Shown one piece after another: positions 7,965-18,500 of a DNA stretch of 64,000 bases. Position 1 is the stretch's first letter. Each line of letters opens with the position of its first letter. The notes beneath the pieces were generated by a model. That model did not search any database. It saw only the letters and a program-made list of their open reading frames with translations, and was not told where the DNA came from. Both the position numbers and the translations under genes were made by a program. Origin of the DNA: Ignavibacteria bacterium RIFOXYC2_FULL_35_21 (GTDB lineage: Bacteria; Bacteroidota; Ignavibacteria; Kapaibacteriales; UBA2268); NCBI GenBank assembly GCA_001804705.1, contig MHAY01000064.1:1-64000 (forward strand), given 5' to 3'.

Positions 7965-9134
7965 ATGGATAAGCAAAGCAGAACACTTACAATACTTGGT
8001 TCAACCGGCTCAATCGGGATACAAACACTACAGGTGCTGGAATCTTCTTCTGAAAAATTCTGCCTTGGATTCATAACCGCAAACTCGAAAATAGATATAC
8101 TCGAGGAACAAGCTAATAAATTCAACCCGGTTGGTGTAGCAATCAGCGATGAAAAATTCTATCATGAGTTCAGGAAAAAAACGAGTTATAAAGGTAAGAT
8201 TTTATGCGGCAAAGAAGGTGTTCTTGAAGCGGCTTCATATTATAAGAATGACATGGTATTAAGTGCACTCGTTGGCTTCAGCGGTGTTCAGCCGACACTT
8301 GCGGCAATTAATTCATCGAAAACCGTTGCGCTCGCTAATAAGGAAACTCTTGTTAGTGCAGGTTCGATTATAACCACTTCAGCAAAAGAAAAAAATGTTC
8401 CGATTATTGCCGTTGACAGCGAACATAGTGCTATTCTTCAATGCTTAGTTGGTGAATCAATTGATACTGTTGAGAAAATAATTCTGACGGCATCAGGAGG
8501 CCCATTCTGGACAACACCTGGTGAAGAATTTGAATCTCTGACAGTCGAACAAGCCCTCGAGCATCCCAACTGGTCGATGGGAAATAAAATCACGATAGAT
8601 TCGGCAACGATGATTAATAAAGGATTTGAGGTAATCGAAGCTCACTGGATATTTGGCTTGCCTATTAATAAAATTGAAGTATTGATACACCCTCAAAGCA
8701 TAGTTCATTCAATGGTTCAGTTTATTGATGGCTCTGTGAAAGCACAGCTTGGAATACCTGATATGAGAATTCCAATATCTTATGCTTTAAATTATCCCAA
8801 AAGATTGAATTACGATTTTCCAAGATTAGAACTAACAGAAATAGGTATTCTTACTTTTGAAATGCCTGATTATTTCAGATTTCCCTGCTTAAAGTTGGCG
8901 TATGAAGCAATTGAAAAAGGGGGTTCAGCCACAGCAGTACTAAATGCGGCTAATGAAATAGCAGTCTATGCTTTTCTTGAAAATAAAATTTCATTACCTG
9001 AAATTGCGAGTTTAATTGAAAAAGCATTAAATAAAATAAAGATTATTGCTCGACCGACAATAGACGAAATTATAGATACAGACAAAGAAACAAGATTATT
9101 AGTTGAAAGTATAATTAACGAAAATATCAAATAA
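7965..9134 (+). CDS. dxr: 1-deoxy-D-xylulose 5-phosphate reductoisomerase
   Basis: A 389-residue enzyme of the MEP isoprenoid pathway that converts DXP to 2-C-methyl-D-erythritol 4-phosphate with NADPH. The N-terminal Rossmann motif is LGSTGSIGIQTLQVLE (residues 10-25). Catalytic and metal-binding motifs are VDSEHSAI (about 150), the flexible loop LTASGGPFW (about 182), HPNWSMGNKITIDSATMIN (about 205) and the KGFEVIEAHWIF helix. The length equals the family norm. It lies between rng and rseP with a 14-bp gap to rseP, an arrangement often seen because dxr and rseP lie together in many genomes. Confidence 0.97.
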   Translation: MDKQSRTLTILGSTGSIGIQTLQVLESSSEKFCLGFITANSKIDILEEQANKFNPVGVAISDEKFYHEFRKKTSYKGKILCGKEGVLEAASYYKNDMVLSALVGFSGVQPTLAAINSSKTVALANKETLVSAGSIITTSAKEKNVPIIAVDSEHSAILQCLVGESIDTVEKIILTASGGPFWTTPGEEFESLTVEQALEHPNWSMGNKITIDSATMINKGFEVIEAHWIFGLPINKIEVLIHPQSIVHSMVQFIDGSVKAQLGIPDMRIPISYALNYPKRLNYDFPRLELTEIGILTFEMPDYFRFPCLKLAYEAIEKGGSATAVLNAANEIAVYAFLENKISLPEIASLIEKALNKIKIIARPTIDEIIDTDKETRLLVESIINENIK

Positions 9135-9148
9135 TATAAAGAAAGACT

Positions 9149-10519
9149 ATGGGATTTTTAAATGATGTATTTTATTTACTGCTGGTAATTAGCATACTGG
9201 TTGTAATACACGAATTCGGACATTTTATAGCTGCAAGACTGACAGGAATGAGAGCTGAAGTATTTTCAGTAGGCATGGGTCCAAGGATTCTCGGATGGAA
9301 TAAAATTACCGGCTTCAATTTCGGAAAACTTGCAAAAGACTGGGATGGACAGGGACATACTGATTATAGAATAGCATTACTTCCGATTGGTGGTTACGTA
9401 AAAATTTCCGGAATGATTGATGAAAGCATGGACACTGAGTTTATAAAGAAGGAGCCACAGGCATGGGAATTTCGCTCAAAATCAACATTGCAAAAGACAT
9501 TTGTAATTAGTGCCGGTGTAATAATGAATACATTGCTGGCAATTCTATTTTTTTCGGCTATTGCATTTTTCAGCGGAAAATCACTTTACCAGACTACAAC
9601 CATTAGATATGTTGAAAGCAAATCAATAGCAGAAACTATTGGTTTTAAGGCTGGTGACAAGATTCTTTCGGTTAATGGAAAAGCAATTGTAGATTGGGAA
9701 CAATTCTTTCAACTTTTGGCTGAAAAAGATTTCGGTAATAATAAGTATATAAAAGTTCAACGGGAGGGTAACCAGGTTACATTGAAAGCCGAAGGAACTA
9801 AAATACTTAAAACAATTTCCAATCAGGAGCACTTTGGTATTTATCCTAAGGGTACAAAAGTATTAATTATGGCTATCGAAACACTTAAGCCTGCAGGTAA
9901 AGCAGGAATGCAGCCTGGGGATACTGTTAAAAGTATAAATGGAGAGCAAATTTGTTCCATAACTCAGTTTATCGGAATCGTAAAAAGCCATAAAAACAGT
10001 TCACTGTTTATTGAGTGGGAAAGAAAAGGTAAGATTCTAAGCGACTCAATTAAGCCTACTGAGAAAGGGATTATTGGCGTTCAAATTGACCAGGATTATT
10101 TCGGGCCTGTTAAACATGTTGACTATGGTTTATTAGAATCAATAAATATCGGAGCAGATGAAACATACCGCACTGTAGTTTTGTTTGTCGGTTCGGTAGT
10201 TCAAATTATAAAAGGTAATGTCTCGGTAAAACAATCCATCGGCGGGCCTATAATGATAGCTAAAAGTGCCTCTCAATCTGCGGAAAGAGGCTTATCATAT
10301 TTTATAAGATTCATGGCTGTTCTATCCATAACCCTTGCAGTTTTAAACATACTCCCCTTCCCTGCACTCGATGGAGGACATCTTGTATTTATTATAATCG
10401 AAGGAATAATCAGGAGAGAAGTTCCGCCAAAGGTGAAAATTGTGTTTCAGCAAATCGGCTTTGCAGTTTTGATGCTCTTTATGCTTTATGTGATTTATAA
10501 TGATTTCACGAGACTTTAA
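9149..10519 (+). CDS. rseP: RseP-type site-2 membrane metalloprotease
   Basis: A 456-residue intramembrane zinc protease. The zinc motif HEFGH is in VVIHEFGHFIAARLTG in the first helix (residues 21-25), and the second site NILPFPALDGGHL is near residue 410, where Asp is the third ligand. Two PDZ domains lie at about 165-225 and 245-310 (KAGDKILSVNG and QPGDTVKSINGE). RseP homologues cut anti-sigma factors and signal-peptide remnants in the inner membrane. AAAGAAAGAC precedes the ATG. It follows dxr closely and should share its transcript. Confidence 0.95.
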   Translation: MGFLNDVFYLLLVISILVVIHEFGHFIAARLTGMRAEVFSVGMGPRILGWNKITGFNFGKLAKDWDGQGHTDYRIALLPIGGYVKISGMIDESMDTEFIKKEPQAWEFRSKSTLQKTFVISAGVIMNTLLAILFFSAIAFFSGKSLYQTTTIRYVESKSIAETIGFKAGDKILSVNGKAIVDWEQFFQLLAEKDFGNNKYIKVQREGNQVTLKAEGTKILKTISNQEHFGIYPKGTKVLIMAIETLKPAGKAGMQPGDTVKSINGEQICSITQFIGIVKSHKNSSLFIEWERKGKILSDSIKPTEKGIIGVQIDQDYFGPVKHVDYGLLESINIGADETYRTVVLFVGSVVQIIKGNVSVKQSIGGPIMIAKSASQSAERGLSYFIRFMAVLSITLAVLNILPFPALDGGHLVFIIIEGIIRREVPPKVKIVFQQIGFAVLMLFMLYVIYNDFTRL

Positions 10520-10570
10520 AATTAATTGACAATTAATAATTGACAATTGTTAATTTGAGAAAAATCAGAT

Positions 10571-10640
10571 GAATAACCACTATTTTAAATAGTGGAAATC
10601 TTTACTAAAAATAACATACTGGCGATAGCCACTTAAAATA
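10571..10640. repeat. Family C two-hairpin element, degenerate copy
   Basis: GAATAACCACTATTT-TA-AATAGTGG forms the left hairpin and GGCGATAGCCACTT marks a decayed right end. The core is mostly lost compared with the copies at 5609 and 46455. It lies in the rseP-surE gap. Confidence 0.6.
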
Positions 10641-10677
10641 TTTTGATATTGAATTTGATGAAATCGTATTAGATGAA

Positions 10678-11460
10678 ATGAAAAAGACAAAAGAAATCAG
10701 GATTCTTGTTACAAATGACGATGGTATTGACTCACCGGGAATTTTTGCTCTGGTTCATTCAATGAAACGGCTTGGAAAGGTTGTTGTCGTAGCACCGGAC
10801 AGACAGCAAAGTGCCGTGGGACATGCTTTGACAGTCTCTGACCCATTGAGGGTTGTTCCATTCCACAGAAACGGAGAAATGTTCGGATACGCAATTAACG
10901 GAACTCCCAGCGATTGTGTTAAACTTGCAATGTCGTCCCTGCTGGATGAAAAGCCTGACCTTGTGGTTTCAGGAATTAATCATGGGCAAAACACTTCGAT
11001 TAATATTCTTTATTCAGGAACTGTATCAGCGGCTACTGAGGGAATGTTAATAGGAATACCATCTATTGCCGTATCACTTGCATCTTACAGCCATAAAGCT
11101 GATTGTGCAGTAGCCGCAGATTATTCGTTTGATATTGCAAAAAAAGTATTAAAAACCGGTTTACCTGAAGGCACTCTTTTAAATGTTAACATACCGGCAG
11201 TACCTAAAGAGAAAATAAAAGGTATAAAGATTACCAGGCAAAGCGATTCTCAATGGAATGACCATTATGAGAAAAGGATTGACCCATTTGGCAGAGATTA
11301 TTACTGGTTTTCCGGTGAATATAAAGTTATTGATAAAGATTTGGAAACCGATGATGCCGCCTTGCTCGCAGGATATGTTTCGGTAACTCCGATTCAATTT
11401 AAATTTACTAATTATGATGCTATTAGTAAGCTTAAAGTATTGGAAAAAAAGAGTAAATAA
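10678..11460 (+). CDS. surE: 5'/3'-nucleotidase SurE
   Basis: A 260-residue metal-dependent nucleoside monophosphate phosphatase. The N-terminal signature LVTNDDGIDSPGI (residues 10-22) supplies the metal-binding Asp-Asp. SGINHGQN (about 99-106) and YSGTVSAATEG (about 111) complete the active site. SurE removes phosphate from 5'- and 3'-nucleotides in the cytoplasm and is tied to stationary-phase survival. The start is the ATG at 10678, and the length is normal. A glycosyltransferase follows 17 bp later. Confidence 0.96.
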   Translation: MKKTKEIRILVTNDDGIDSPGIFALVHSMKRLGKVVVVAPDRQQSAVGHALTVSDPLRVVPFHRNGEMFGYAINGTPSDCVKLAMSSLLDEKPDLVVSGINHGQNTSINILYSGTVSAATEGMLIGIPSIAVSLASYSHKADCAVAADYSFDIAKKVLKTGLPEGTLLNVNIPAVPKEKIKGIKITRQSDSQWNDHYEKRIDPFGRDYYWFSGEYKVIDKDLETDDAALLAGYVSVTPIQFKFTNYDAISKLKVLEKKSK

Positions 11461-11477
11461 ATTGATAAATAATTAAA

Positions 11478-12479
11478 ATGAATATTCTATTCATCGCTCC
11501 GTTGAAATCTACGTTTGTCAAAAATGACATTGCAATTCTATCAGAACGACATAAACTCCTGCTCGAAAATTCTGAAATTGGAAAAGGATTCATCGGATTA
11601 AATAATTTATTGAAAATTATATTCAGGTCGTTTTTTAGAATATTCAAGGCTGATGCTGTTTTCTGTTGGTTCGGTGATTATGCATCATTATTCCCTACCC
11701 TATTTGGAAGACTATTCAGAAAGCCTGTGTATGTCATTGCAGGTGGATTTGATGTGAGCTACATACCTGAACTTAATTACGGAGCAAGAGCCAGAGCCTT
11801 ACGTTGGTTCTGTGCAAAGCATTCCTTCCGTTTTGCTACAACGGTTTTACCTGTCTCGAAATTTGCAGAAAAATGCCTGAATGATAGATTGAATGGCAAA
11901 TTTAAAAAATCAATTGTCGTATATAATTGCATTGATGTGGAAAAATTAACTGTATATAAAAAAGATGTTGAAAGAAATATCGTTCTCACTGTATCGAGAG
12001 CAGATGATAGCATTGAATATATTTTAAAAGGTACAGACAGGTTTATTAACATAGCACGTAAAATGCCACACAGACAATTCGTCATAGCAGGATTGCAGGC
12101 ACAGGCACTGGAACTTGCCCAAAAAAAAGGAAGCGACATATACAACTTGAAAATTATTCCCGGCTTTTTATCTTTATATGATGAAATTATACCATTATAT
12201 AATCAGGCATCGGCTTATATTCAGCTTTCATTGGAAGAATCATTCGGAATATCAGTTGCAGAGGCAATGGTTTTCGGCTGTGTCCCGATAATAACAAATA
12301 AAGGCGGATTGCCTGAAGTCGCAGGTGATAAGGGATTAATCATTGAAACTGATGATGATGTAATAAATTCAATTGAACATTCATTTCAATATTCAGAACC
12401 ACAAAGACAAGCACTAATTGAACAAGCAAAGAAATATGATATAGGTAAAAGAAGAAATGAATTATTTGGAATTATTTAA
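11478..12479 (+). CDS. Glycosyltransferase family 4-like protein
   Basis: A 333-residue GT-B fold glycosyltransferase. The C-terminal half carries the GT4 pattern: ILTVSRADDSIEYILKGTDRFI (split here as VLTVSRAD and KGTDRFINIA, about 170-195), then SLEESFGISVAEAMVFGCVP (about 251-270) with the EX7E-type glutamates, and TNKGGLPEVAG. No membrane segment is evident. The acceptor cannot be predicted, but the neighbouring convergent gene is a polysaccharide flippase, suggesting surface-glycan synthesis. The gene ends 2 bp from the end of that convergent gene. Confidence 0.85.
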   Translation: MNILFIAPLKSTFVKNDIAILSERHKLLLENSEIGKGFIGLNNLLKIIFRSFFRIFKADAVFCWFGDYASLFPTLFGRLFRKPVYVIAGGFDVSYIPELNYGARARALRWFCAKHSFRFATTVLPVSKFAEKCLNDRLNGKFKKSIVVYNCIDVEKLTVYKKDVERNIVLTVSRADDSIEYILKGTDRFINIARKMPHRQFVIAGLQAQALELAQKKGSDIYNLKIIPGFLSLYDEIIPLYNQASAYIQLSLEESFGISVAEAMVFGCVPIITNKGGLPEVAGDKGLIIETDDDVINSIEHSFQYSEPQRQALIEQAKKYDIGKRRNELFGII

Positions 12480-12481
12480 TT

Positions 12482-13774
12482 TTACTTTTTACCCTTCAAA
12501 TAATAATAGCTATCCCCTACTGCTCTGAATATCTGGATGAATTTGAAATTGTAATTCCTGTTGACATATATAAAACATAAAATGCCGAGTGATAGTAGAT
12601 AAACAATAACACCAAGTGGAATCAGGTATTGATTGCCGCTCAATCCGACAAAATAATATGTTACAAATGATAGAATGACTGAAATGACAACATAGAGAAA
12701 TACTGTGTATGGTTTTTGAGCGGCATTGATTATCGTTGACAAAATAACAAATGGTAAGCCTAAAGCAGCAAACATTAATACATTGAAATGAGCAACTGCA
12801 AGATGGTATTTAACAGGCAGGAACCATTCAATAAGCAATCTGCTCAAGCCAAGTTCCAGAGGAATGATTATTATTAAAAAACTAATAAAAATGAATGATG
12901 TCGCTTTTGTCATCAGGTCGTTCAATCCTTTAAAATTCTTGCTTTCTAATGCACGAACTGCCGCAGGATATACAAGAGAAATAGCCGCATTTGCAGTTTC
13001 CTCGAAGAAACGGAAAAGTGTTTTTGCCGAATAATAAATTCCAACAACCTGTGTTGAAAAGAAAAACTGTACAATATATATATCCAATTGCTTAGGTAAG
13101 GCATTAAAAGCACTCGTCAACATCAATGGAAAACCAAAGGAAAGCAATCGCTTTAGTCCTATACCTCCTTTAAAACCAAACTCAAGCTTATTGAAAGTGA
13201 TGATTATTGAAAGAAAAGTACTGATGATTGAACCTGCAAAGTAAATCACAAGCATGAGATTGAAATTTAGTTGGTGGAATGAAAATATATAATATACAGT
13301 CATAATTGCCATCGAACCGAAAAAGGAAAAGTCAACCCAGAATAACTTTTGCATTTCATGGTCACGTAAAAGCAATTTTATACAAAATGTCCGTGGAATA
13401 AACACAAGGCAAAGCAAAGGAAGATAGTTTGCAATTTCTTTTATCCTTGGTTCATTAAAAACACCGGACAGGGGATTTTGAATGGTGAAAAAAATCAGAG
13501 AAGCTCCGAAAGCAATTACAACATGAACAACAACTGAATAAGTATTGACAAGCCTTACATTGTCTTTATTCATCCCGAATTGTATAAGGTTTGTCAGGTA
13601 AGCATCGGCCACAATAAAAATCCAGGTATGAAGATTGATTAAAAGAGCATATAAACCAAGGTCATTCGGGTCGAGGTATTTCATTTGGAAAATCAGGACA
13701 AGCCCATATAATATATACAGGAATTTGTCAGCTACTGACCATGAAATTTTACCAAGATGCTCTTGTACTTTCAT
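12482..13774 (-). CDS. Polysaccharide flippase (Wzx/MATE-like)
   Basis: A 430-residue integral membrane protein with about 12 hydrophobic helices and the architecture of oligosaccharide flippases of the MOP superfamily. Typical features are the N-terminal helix with SWSVADKFLYILYGLVLIFQ, the conserved FGFPLMLTSAFNALPKQLDI region in the middle, and a charged loop FRFFEETANAAISLVYPAA. These proteins move lipid-linked glycans across the inner membrane. The substrate is unknown. It is convergent with the GT4 gene and upstream of nothing else on this strand until the MFS gene. Confidence 0.8.
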   Translation of the reverse strand: MKVQEHLGKISWSVADKFLYILYGLVLIFQMKYLDPNDLGLYALLINLHTWIFIVADAYLTNLIQFGMNKDNVRLVNTYSVVVHVVIAFGASLIFFTIQNPLSGVFNEPRIKEIANYLPLLCLVFIPRTFCIKLLLRDHEMQKLFWVDFSFFGSMAIMTVYYIFSFHQLNFNLMLVIYFAGSIISTFLSIIITFNKLEFGFKGGIGLKRLLSFGFPLMLTSAFNALPKQLDIYIVQFFFSTQVVGIYYSAKTLFRFFEETANAAISLVYPAAVRALESKNFKGLNDLMTKATSFIFISFLIIIIPLELGLSRLLIEWFLPVKYHLAVAHFNVLMFAALGLPFVILSTIINAAQKPYTVFLYVVISVILSFVTYYFVGLSGNQYLIPLGVIVYLLSLGILCFIYVNRNYNFKFIQIFRAVGDSYYYLKGKK

Positions 13775-13895
13775 AAATTGTCTTTATTAGGATTTGTTGG
13801 ATTTAATGATTATAGGATTAATAAACAATGACCTACAAAATATATTTTATAATTTATATTAGCAAATGCTATTAATCAATTTATTTATCAGTGTG

Positions 13896-13960
13896 TTATA
13901 CAAATTTTAAATATCTGCGAAATCCTTTAATCTGTTCAATCTGTGGTCAGATTTTTTGTG
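13896..13960. repeat. Dispersed repeat at the 3' end of the UMF1 gene
   Basis: ATCTGCGAAATCC-TTTAATCTGTTCAATCTGTGG is a dispersed sequence related to AGCAGATTAAACAGATTTCACAGAG at 63500-63524. It begins inside the last codons of the MFS gene (the ending QKI-stop), so the gene's C-terminus is repeat-derived. Confidence 0.45.
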
Positions 13961-15278
13961 GGATTTCATTACCTACTTCTTTAATTCCTTCTTTGATTTT
14001 CAATACCAAAAGCATTACAAATCCGACAATAAAAAATAATGCCAAGGATAGAATCGCCCACCTGTATGAGCCGCTGAATTGTAATGCAAGTCCGAATGCA
14101 AGTGGTCCAATCCAGCTTGTTCCTTTGTCGCTGATTTCATATAAACTGAAATATTCAGCTTCTTTATTTTTCGGTATCAAGTGTGAGAACATAGAACGGC
14201 TCAACGATTGTGTTGCACCCAAGACTATTGCTATCACTCCACCAAGTATATAAAATCCTGTTTCTGAGCTTAAATACTGGAATGAATAAAAAACACAACC
14301 AGTCCAAATTACGAGGCTGATTAATAATGCTCTTTTCGTTCCGATTGAATTTGCTATGTAATTAAATAGCAAAGCACCAAAGAATGCCATGAACTGAACC
14401 ATGAGAATCACAGTCGTCAGAGTGGACATTGACAAACCCAACTCTTCCTGTCCGAATACTGCCGATATGGCAATCACAGATTGCACACCGTCATTATATA
14501 GGAGATATGCAATAAGAAATATTAATGTCTTAGGATAATTGAAAGAGCCTTTGATTGTAGCAAATAGCTCTTTGAAACCTATTGAAATAAGCCTCTCCCC
14601 TGTTTGTTTTTGCTTCGCTGATTGCCGGATTTTCAATGTGAGCATAGGAATAATTGTGAATAAAGCCCACCAAATACCGGCGGAAACAAGATTCAGCCTT
14701 ATTGCCATTTCGGAAGTCAATCCCAACTTTGAAGCATTGAGGTATAAAGCAAGATTCAGAGCTAATAAAACACCACCTCCGAGATAGCCGAAAGCCCAGC
14801 CGATTGAAGAAACTGCATCCCTCCTGTCAGTTTCAGCTATATCATTCAGGTAAGCATTGTACATTACAGCAGAAGCACCAAAGCTTATATTCGCTATAAT
14901 GAAGAATAATGCACCAAGCAGGTAGTTAGTTCCATGCAGGAAAAACAAGCCCATTGTTGAAATTGAGCCGATATAGGCAAACAATCCAAGCATAAACTTT
15001 TTCTTATGTGTATAATCTGCTATTGCACCAAGCAGAGGCAAAACAAGAACCTGCAAAAGAACCGAAGCAGAAACTACATAAGGAAAGAAAGAGCCTGAAT
15101 GAACCGGTACACCAAGTATATGAACAAAACCGTGGGCATCTGCTCCTGCCTTGGTTATCGAGGTCAGGTAGGGACCAAGAAAAACTGTAATTACAGTCGT
15201 ATAAAAAACCGAATTTGCCCAGTCGTAAAAGTACCAGCCAATCCGTTCTTTTCTTGTGCTTAATTGAGAATCTGACAT
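13947..15278 (-). CDS. MFS transporter, UMF1 / Atg22-like family
   Basis: A 443-residue, 12-helix transporter. It starts with the family signature RKERIGWYFYDWANSVFYTT (residues 8-27), where YDWANS is the mark of UMF1 (vacuole effluxer Atg22-like) proteins. A long cytoplasmic loop with KIRQSAKQKQTGERLIS lies mid-protein. The bacterial substrates of this family are unknown, and Atg22 in yeast exports amino acids from the vacuole. It stands alone on the minus strand, divergent from the restriction gene. Confidence 0.85.
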   Translation of the reverse strand: MSDSQLSTRKERIGWYFYDWANSVFYTTVITVFLGPYLTSITKAGADAHGFVHILGVPVHSGSFFPYVVSASVLLQVLVLPLLGAIADYTHKKKFMLGLFAYIGSISTMGLFFLHGTNYLLGALFFIIANISFGASAVMYNAYLNDIAETDRRDAVSSIGWAFGYLGGGVLLALNLALYLNASKLGLTSEMAIRLNLVSAGIWWALFTIIPMLTLKIRQSAKQKQTGERLISIGFKELFATIKGSFNYPKTLIFLIAYLLYNDGVQSVIAISAVFGQEELGLSMSTLTTVILMVQFMAFFGALLFNYIANSIGTKRALLISLVIWTGCVFYSFQYLSSETGFYILGGVIAIVLGATQSLSRSMFSHLIPKNKEAEYFSLYEISDKGTSWIGPLAFGLALQFSGSYRWAILSLALFFIVGFVMLLVLKIKEGIKEVGNEIPQKI

Positions 15279-15384
15279 TAAAAAATAAAATGTTAAAAAT
15301 AATTGTTACAAATATCAGGAGAAATGGGAAATTATTTTGTATAATTAATCATCTAATATTTATTATCAGTAACTTTTATATTTG

Positions 15385-15412
15385 CCATTCTGAACTCGGT
15401 TCAGAATCCATA
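15385..15412. repeat. Family H palindromic repeat (inverse copy)
   Basis: CATTCTGAACTCGGTTCAGAATCCATAG is the reverse of ATGGATTCTGAACCAAGTTCAGAATG, found twice with 30 identical bases at 21547-21576 and 23661-23690. The loop differs (CTCG versus CAAG). Confidence 0.6.
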
Positions 15413-15430
15413 GCCACAACCCACATCAAC

Positions 15431-15507
15431 AGCCCCCTTTTTCAAAGGGGGTTCGGGGGGATTTCTTTCTCCCCTCTCCCATTGGAGAGGGATTGGGGGT
15501 GAGGTTT
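15431..15507. repeat. Family D purine/pyrimidine-rich palindromic repeat, copy 1
   Basis: AGCCCCCTTTTTCAAAGGGGG followed by GGGGGG, then CCCCTCTCCCATTGGAGAGGG and GGGGGTGAGG. Related copies lie at 46366-46406 and 63866-63897. The right edge supplies the TTT of the likely -33 box of the restriction gene. Confidence 0.65.
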
Positions 15508-15537
15508 AGAAATCAATCACATTTTTTCTTATATTTG
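15505..15537 (+). promoter_or_regulatory. Probable promoter of the type IIG restriction gene
   Basis: TTTA (15505-15508), a 21-nt spacer and TATATTTG (15530-15537) fit the Bacteroidota promoter form, with one mismatch in the -33 box. Start would fall near 15543, giving a leader of about 33 nt before the ATG at 15576. Confidence 0.45.
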
Positions 15538-15575
15538 CTTACGAGTAATTTTATTAATTCATTTCCCTTATTGTT

Positions 15576-18500
15576 ATGGCTGATAATATTGCGGACAAAC
15601 TCTCAAATCTTGTAACTGATTTCCGCCTTGCGAACTTCAGGGGATTGAACGAATGGCAAACCCGCCAAACATATATTGAACCTTTCTGGGAAATTCTTGG
15701 CTGGAATGTTCGGAAGCAATCAGAAGTACAAGGTGAAAAAACTGAATCATCAAAAAGACCGGATTATAGATTTCGCAAAGACAACAAAACTCTTTTCTTT
15801 GTCGAAGCAAAGAAACCAAATGAAAATCTGAAAGAAAATCAAAATCATATTTACCAGGCAAAAATTTATTGCTGGAACGGTAAAGTACCTCTTGCTGTGC
15901 TGACCGACTTCGAGGAGTTCCGCCCATTCCGTGCCTACGGACTGCCAAAGAAAGATGACCGCGAAAAAGGAATTATCAAGCAGTTCGATATGAAGTGCGA
16001 AGAGTACCCGGACAGAGCATACGATTTGCTGAATACTTTCGGTAAAGAAGCAGTCTATGGCGGCTCGCTGAATGAAATAATACAAAAACCGACTCAGGTG
16101 GAACTTCGCGATACAGTTGACAAGCATTTCCTGATTACGCTTACAAAGTGGCGTACCGACTTAGCCGCACAGATTGCAAAAATAAATAAATTTGCTAATG
16201 AATTTGACCTTGCCGAAGCTGTGCAGAGGATTCTCGACCGCCTTGTGTTCCTGCGGGTTCTGCAGGACAGGGACATAGAGACTGAAGATTTCATGTGCGG
16301 AATTTCAAAAAGCAAAACCGATGAACCTTATTCTGCTTTCCTTAAAATATGCAAAGCGATGGCTCCCAAGTACAACGGCTTAATTTTCAATCCTCATCCT
16401 CTGTCTGAGAACCTGAAAATCGAAGGACGACTGTTCAAAAAAATTGTTCAGGAACTGGATTTCGAGGAATCGCCATACCGCTTCGATGAAATCCCTGTGG
16501 AAATGCTCGGCACAATTTACGAACGATTCCTCGGTGATGAAATTAGTTTCAGCCCAAGGGGAAAACTCGTTATTGACAAGAAACCCGAAGTACGAAAAGC
16601 AGGAGGAGTATATTATACACCTCAGTATATAGTAGAATATATTGTGCAGAACACTGTCGGAAAATTGTTGGAAATCTGCAAAACTCCCGAAGATGTTGCA
16701 AAGCTGAAAATACTCGACCCGGCTTGCGGCTCAGGCTCTTTCCTGCTGGGTGCTTTCAACTTATTAATCAAATGGCACGAGGATTATTTTTCTGCAAATC
16801 CTACAAAGATTATTGAGAAAACGGGAAAACAATACTTCAATCTGGCATACCTTGACGATAACAACATAACAAAGCTTACGGCAAAGATGAAAGGGAGAAT
16901 ACTTCAAAACAATCTTTATGGAGTTGACCTGGACAAGCAGGCAACGGAAGTAGCCCAGATGTCGCTTTACATCAGGGTACTCGAAGGACTGACTGGCGAA
17001 AGCATAATGCAGTTGGGTTTCCACGAAGCACTGCTTCCCCGTTTAGACGGTAACATTAAATGCGGAAACTCCCTAATCGGACCCGATTTCATTAATGAAG
17101 GCTTTTTTAAATTACCAGAACGAGAAAAGCACAAAATAAATCCATTCGATTGGGAAGAACAATTCCCATTCATAAAAGAAAAGGGTGGATTTGATGCTGT
17201 GATTGGAAATCCACCCTATTTGAGAGTTCAAGGATTACAAGAATATCATTCAAATATTATTCAATATCTGAAGAATTATTACAAATCAGCATCAACGGGT
17301 AATTTTGATATTTATGTTATTTTTATTGAAAAAGGATTTTCTTTATTAAATGATAGGGGTTATTTTGGTTTCATTGTACCTCATAAATTTTTCCCTTCAC
17401 AATTTGGAGAAAATATTAGAGAATTAATAACTTCAAAAAATGCACTTGAAGAAATTGTTCATTTTGGTTCAAATAAAGTTTTTGAACAGGCAGATACCTA
17501 CACTTGCTTATTATTTTTATCAAAAAAGAAAAATAAGGAATTTAAAATTATTGAATTTGGTAGTGGTGCTGATTTAGAATCCGAATTAAATCTTATCGCA
17601 AAAAGCAAAAATAAAGAAAGTAATAAATTTAAAATTGGATTTATTAATCATCCTGAAAAAAGTAAAGATAAATGGAGCTTTAAATCTGGTGAGACTGGTG
17701 GTTTAATTGATAAATTATTGAATTCAAATTTTCCTAAATTAAATGAAATTACAGAAAAAATATTCGTGGGTCTTCAAACAAGTGCTGATGATATTTATGT
17801 TCTTAAGGTTAAGGATAATAAATACTTAAATTATAAAAATTTGAAATCGTTTAAGTTATTTTCAAAATCGTTAAATGAAGAAGTTGAAATCGAAAAAGGT
17901 TTGATTAAACCATTCCTTATGGGACGTGATGTTTACAGATATGATGATCCAATTTTCCGTAATTACGTTATTTTCCCTTATACAATAATTAATAATAGTG
18001 CTGTTATAATGGCTAAAGAAAATATAAAAGAAAAGTTTCCCAATGGGTGGCATTATTTATTAGAAAATAGAAAAGTATTAGAAGGTAGGGAAAATGGTAA
18101 AATGAATCATGATAAATTTTATGCTTATATATATCCTAAAAATTTAGCTTATTTTGAACAAGAAAAAATATTAATTAGAGAATTGGGTGATAAACCAAAT
18201 ATGTTTTTCGATAATGAAAATTTTTATCATACTGCAAAAATTTACTCTTTATTGCTTAAAGATAAAAGCAATTTAAATTATCTTTATATGCTAGGTATTT
18301 TAAATTCAAAAATTCTAAACTTCTTTATTAAAAATACGAGTGAAATTTGGGGTACCTCTCACAAATTCAAAACTCAATTTTTAAATCCTTTTCCAATACC
18401 TAATCTTACAGATAGAAAAGTAAAAATAGATATGGTTTCTCTCGTTGACCGCATGTTGAAACTTCACAAAGACAAACAAACCGCCTCGGACTTCGACCGC

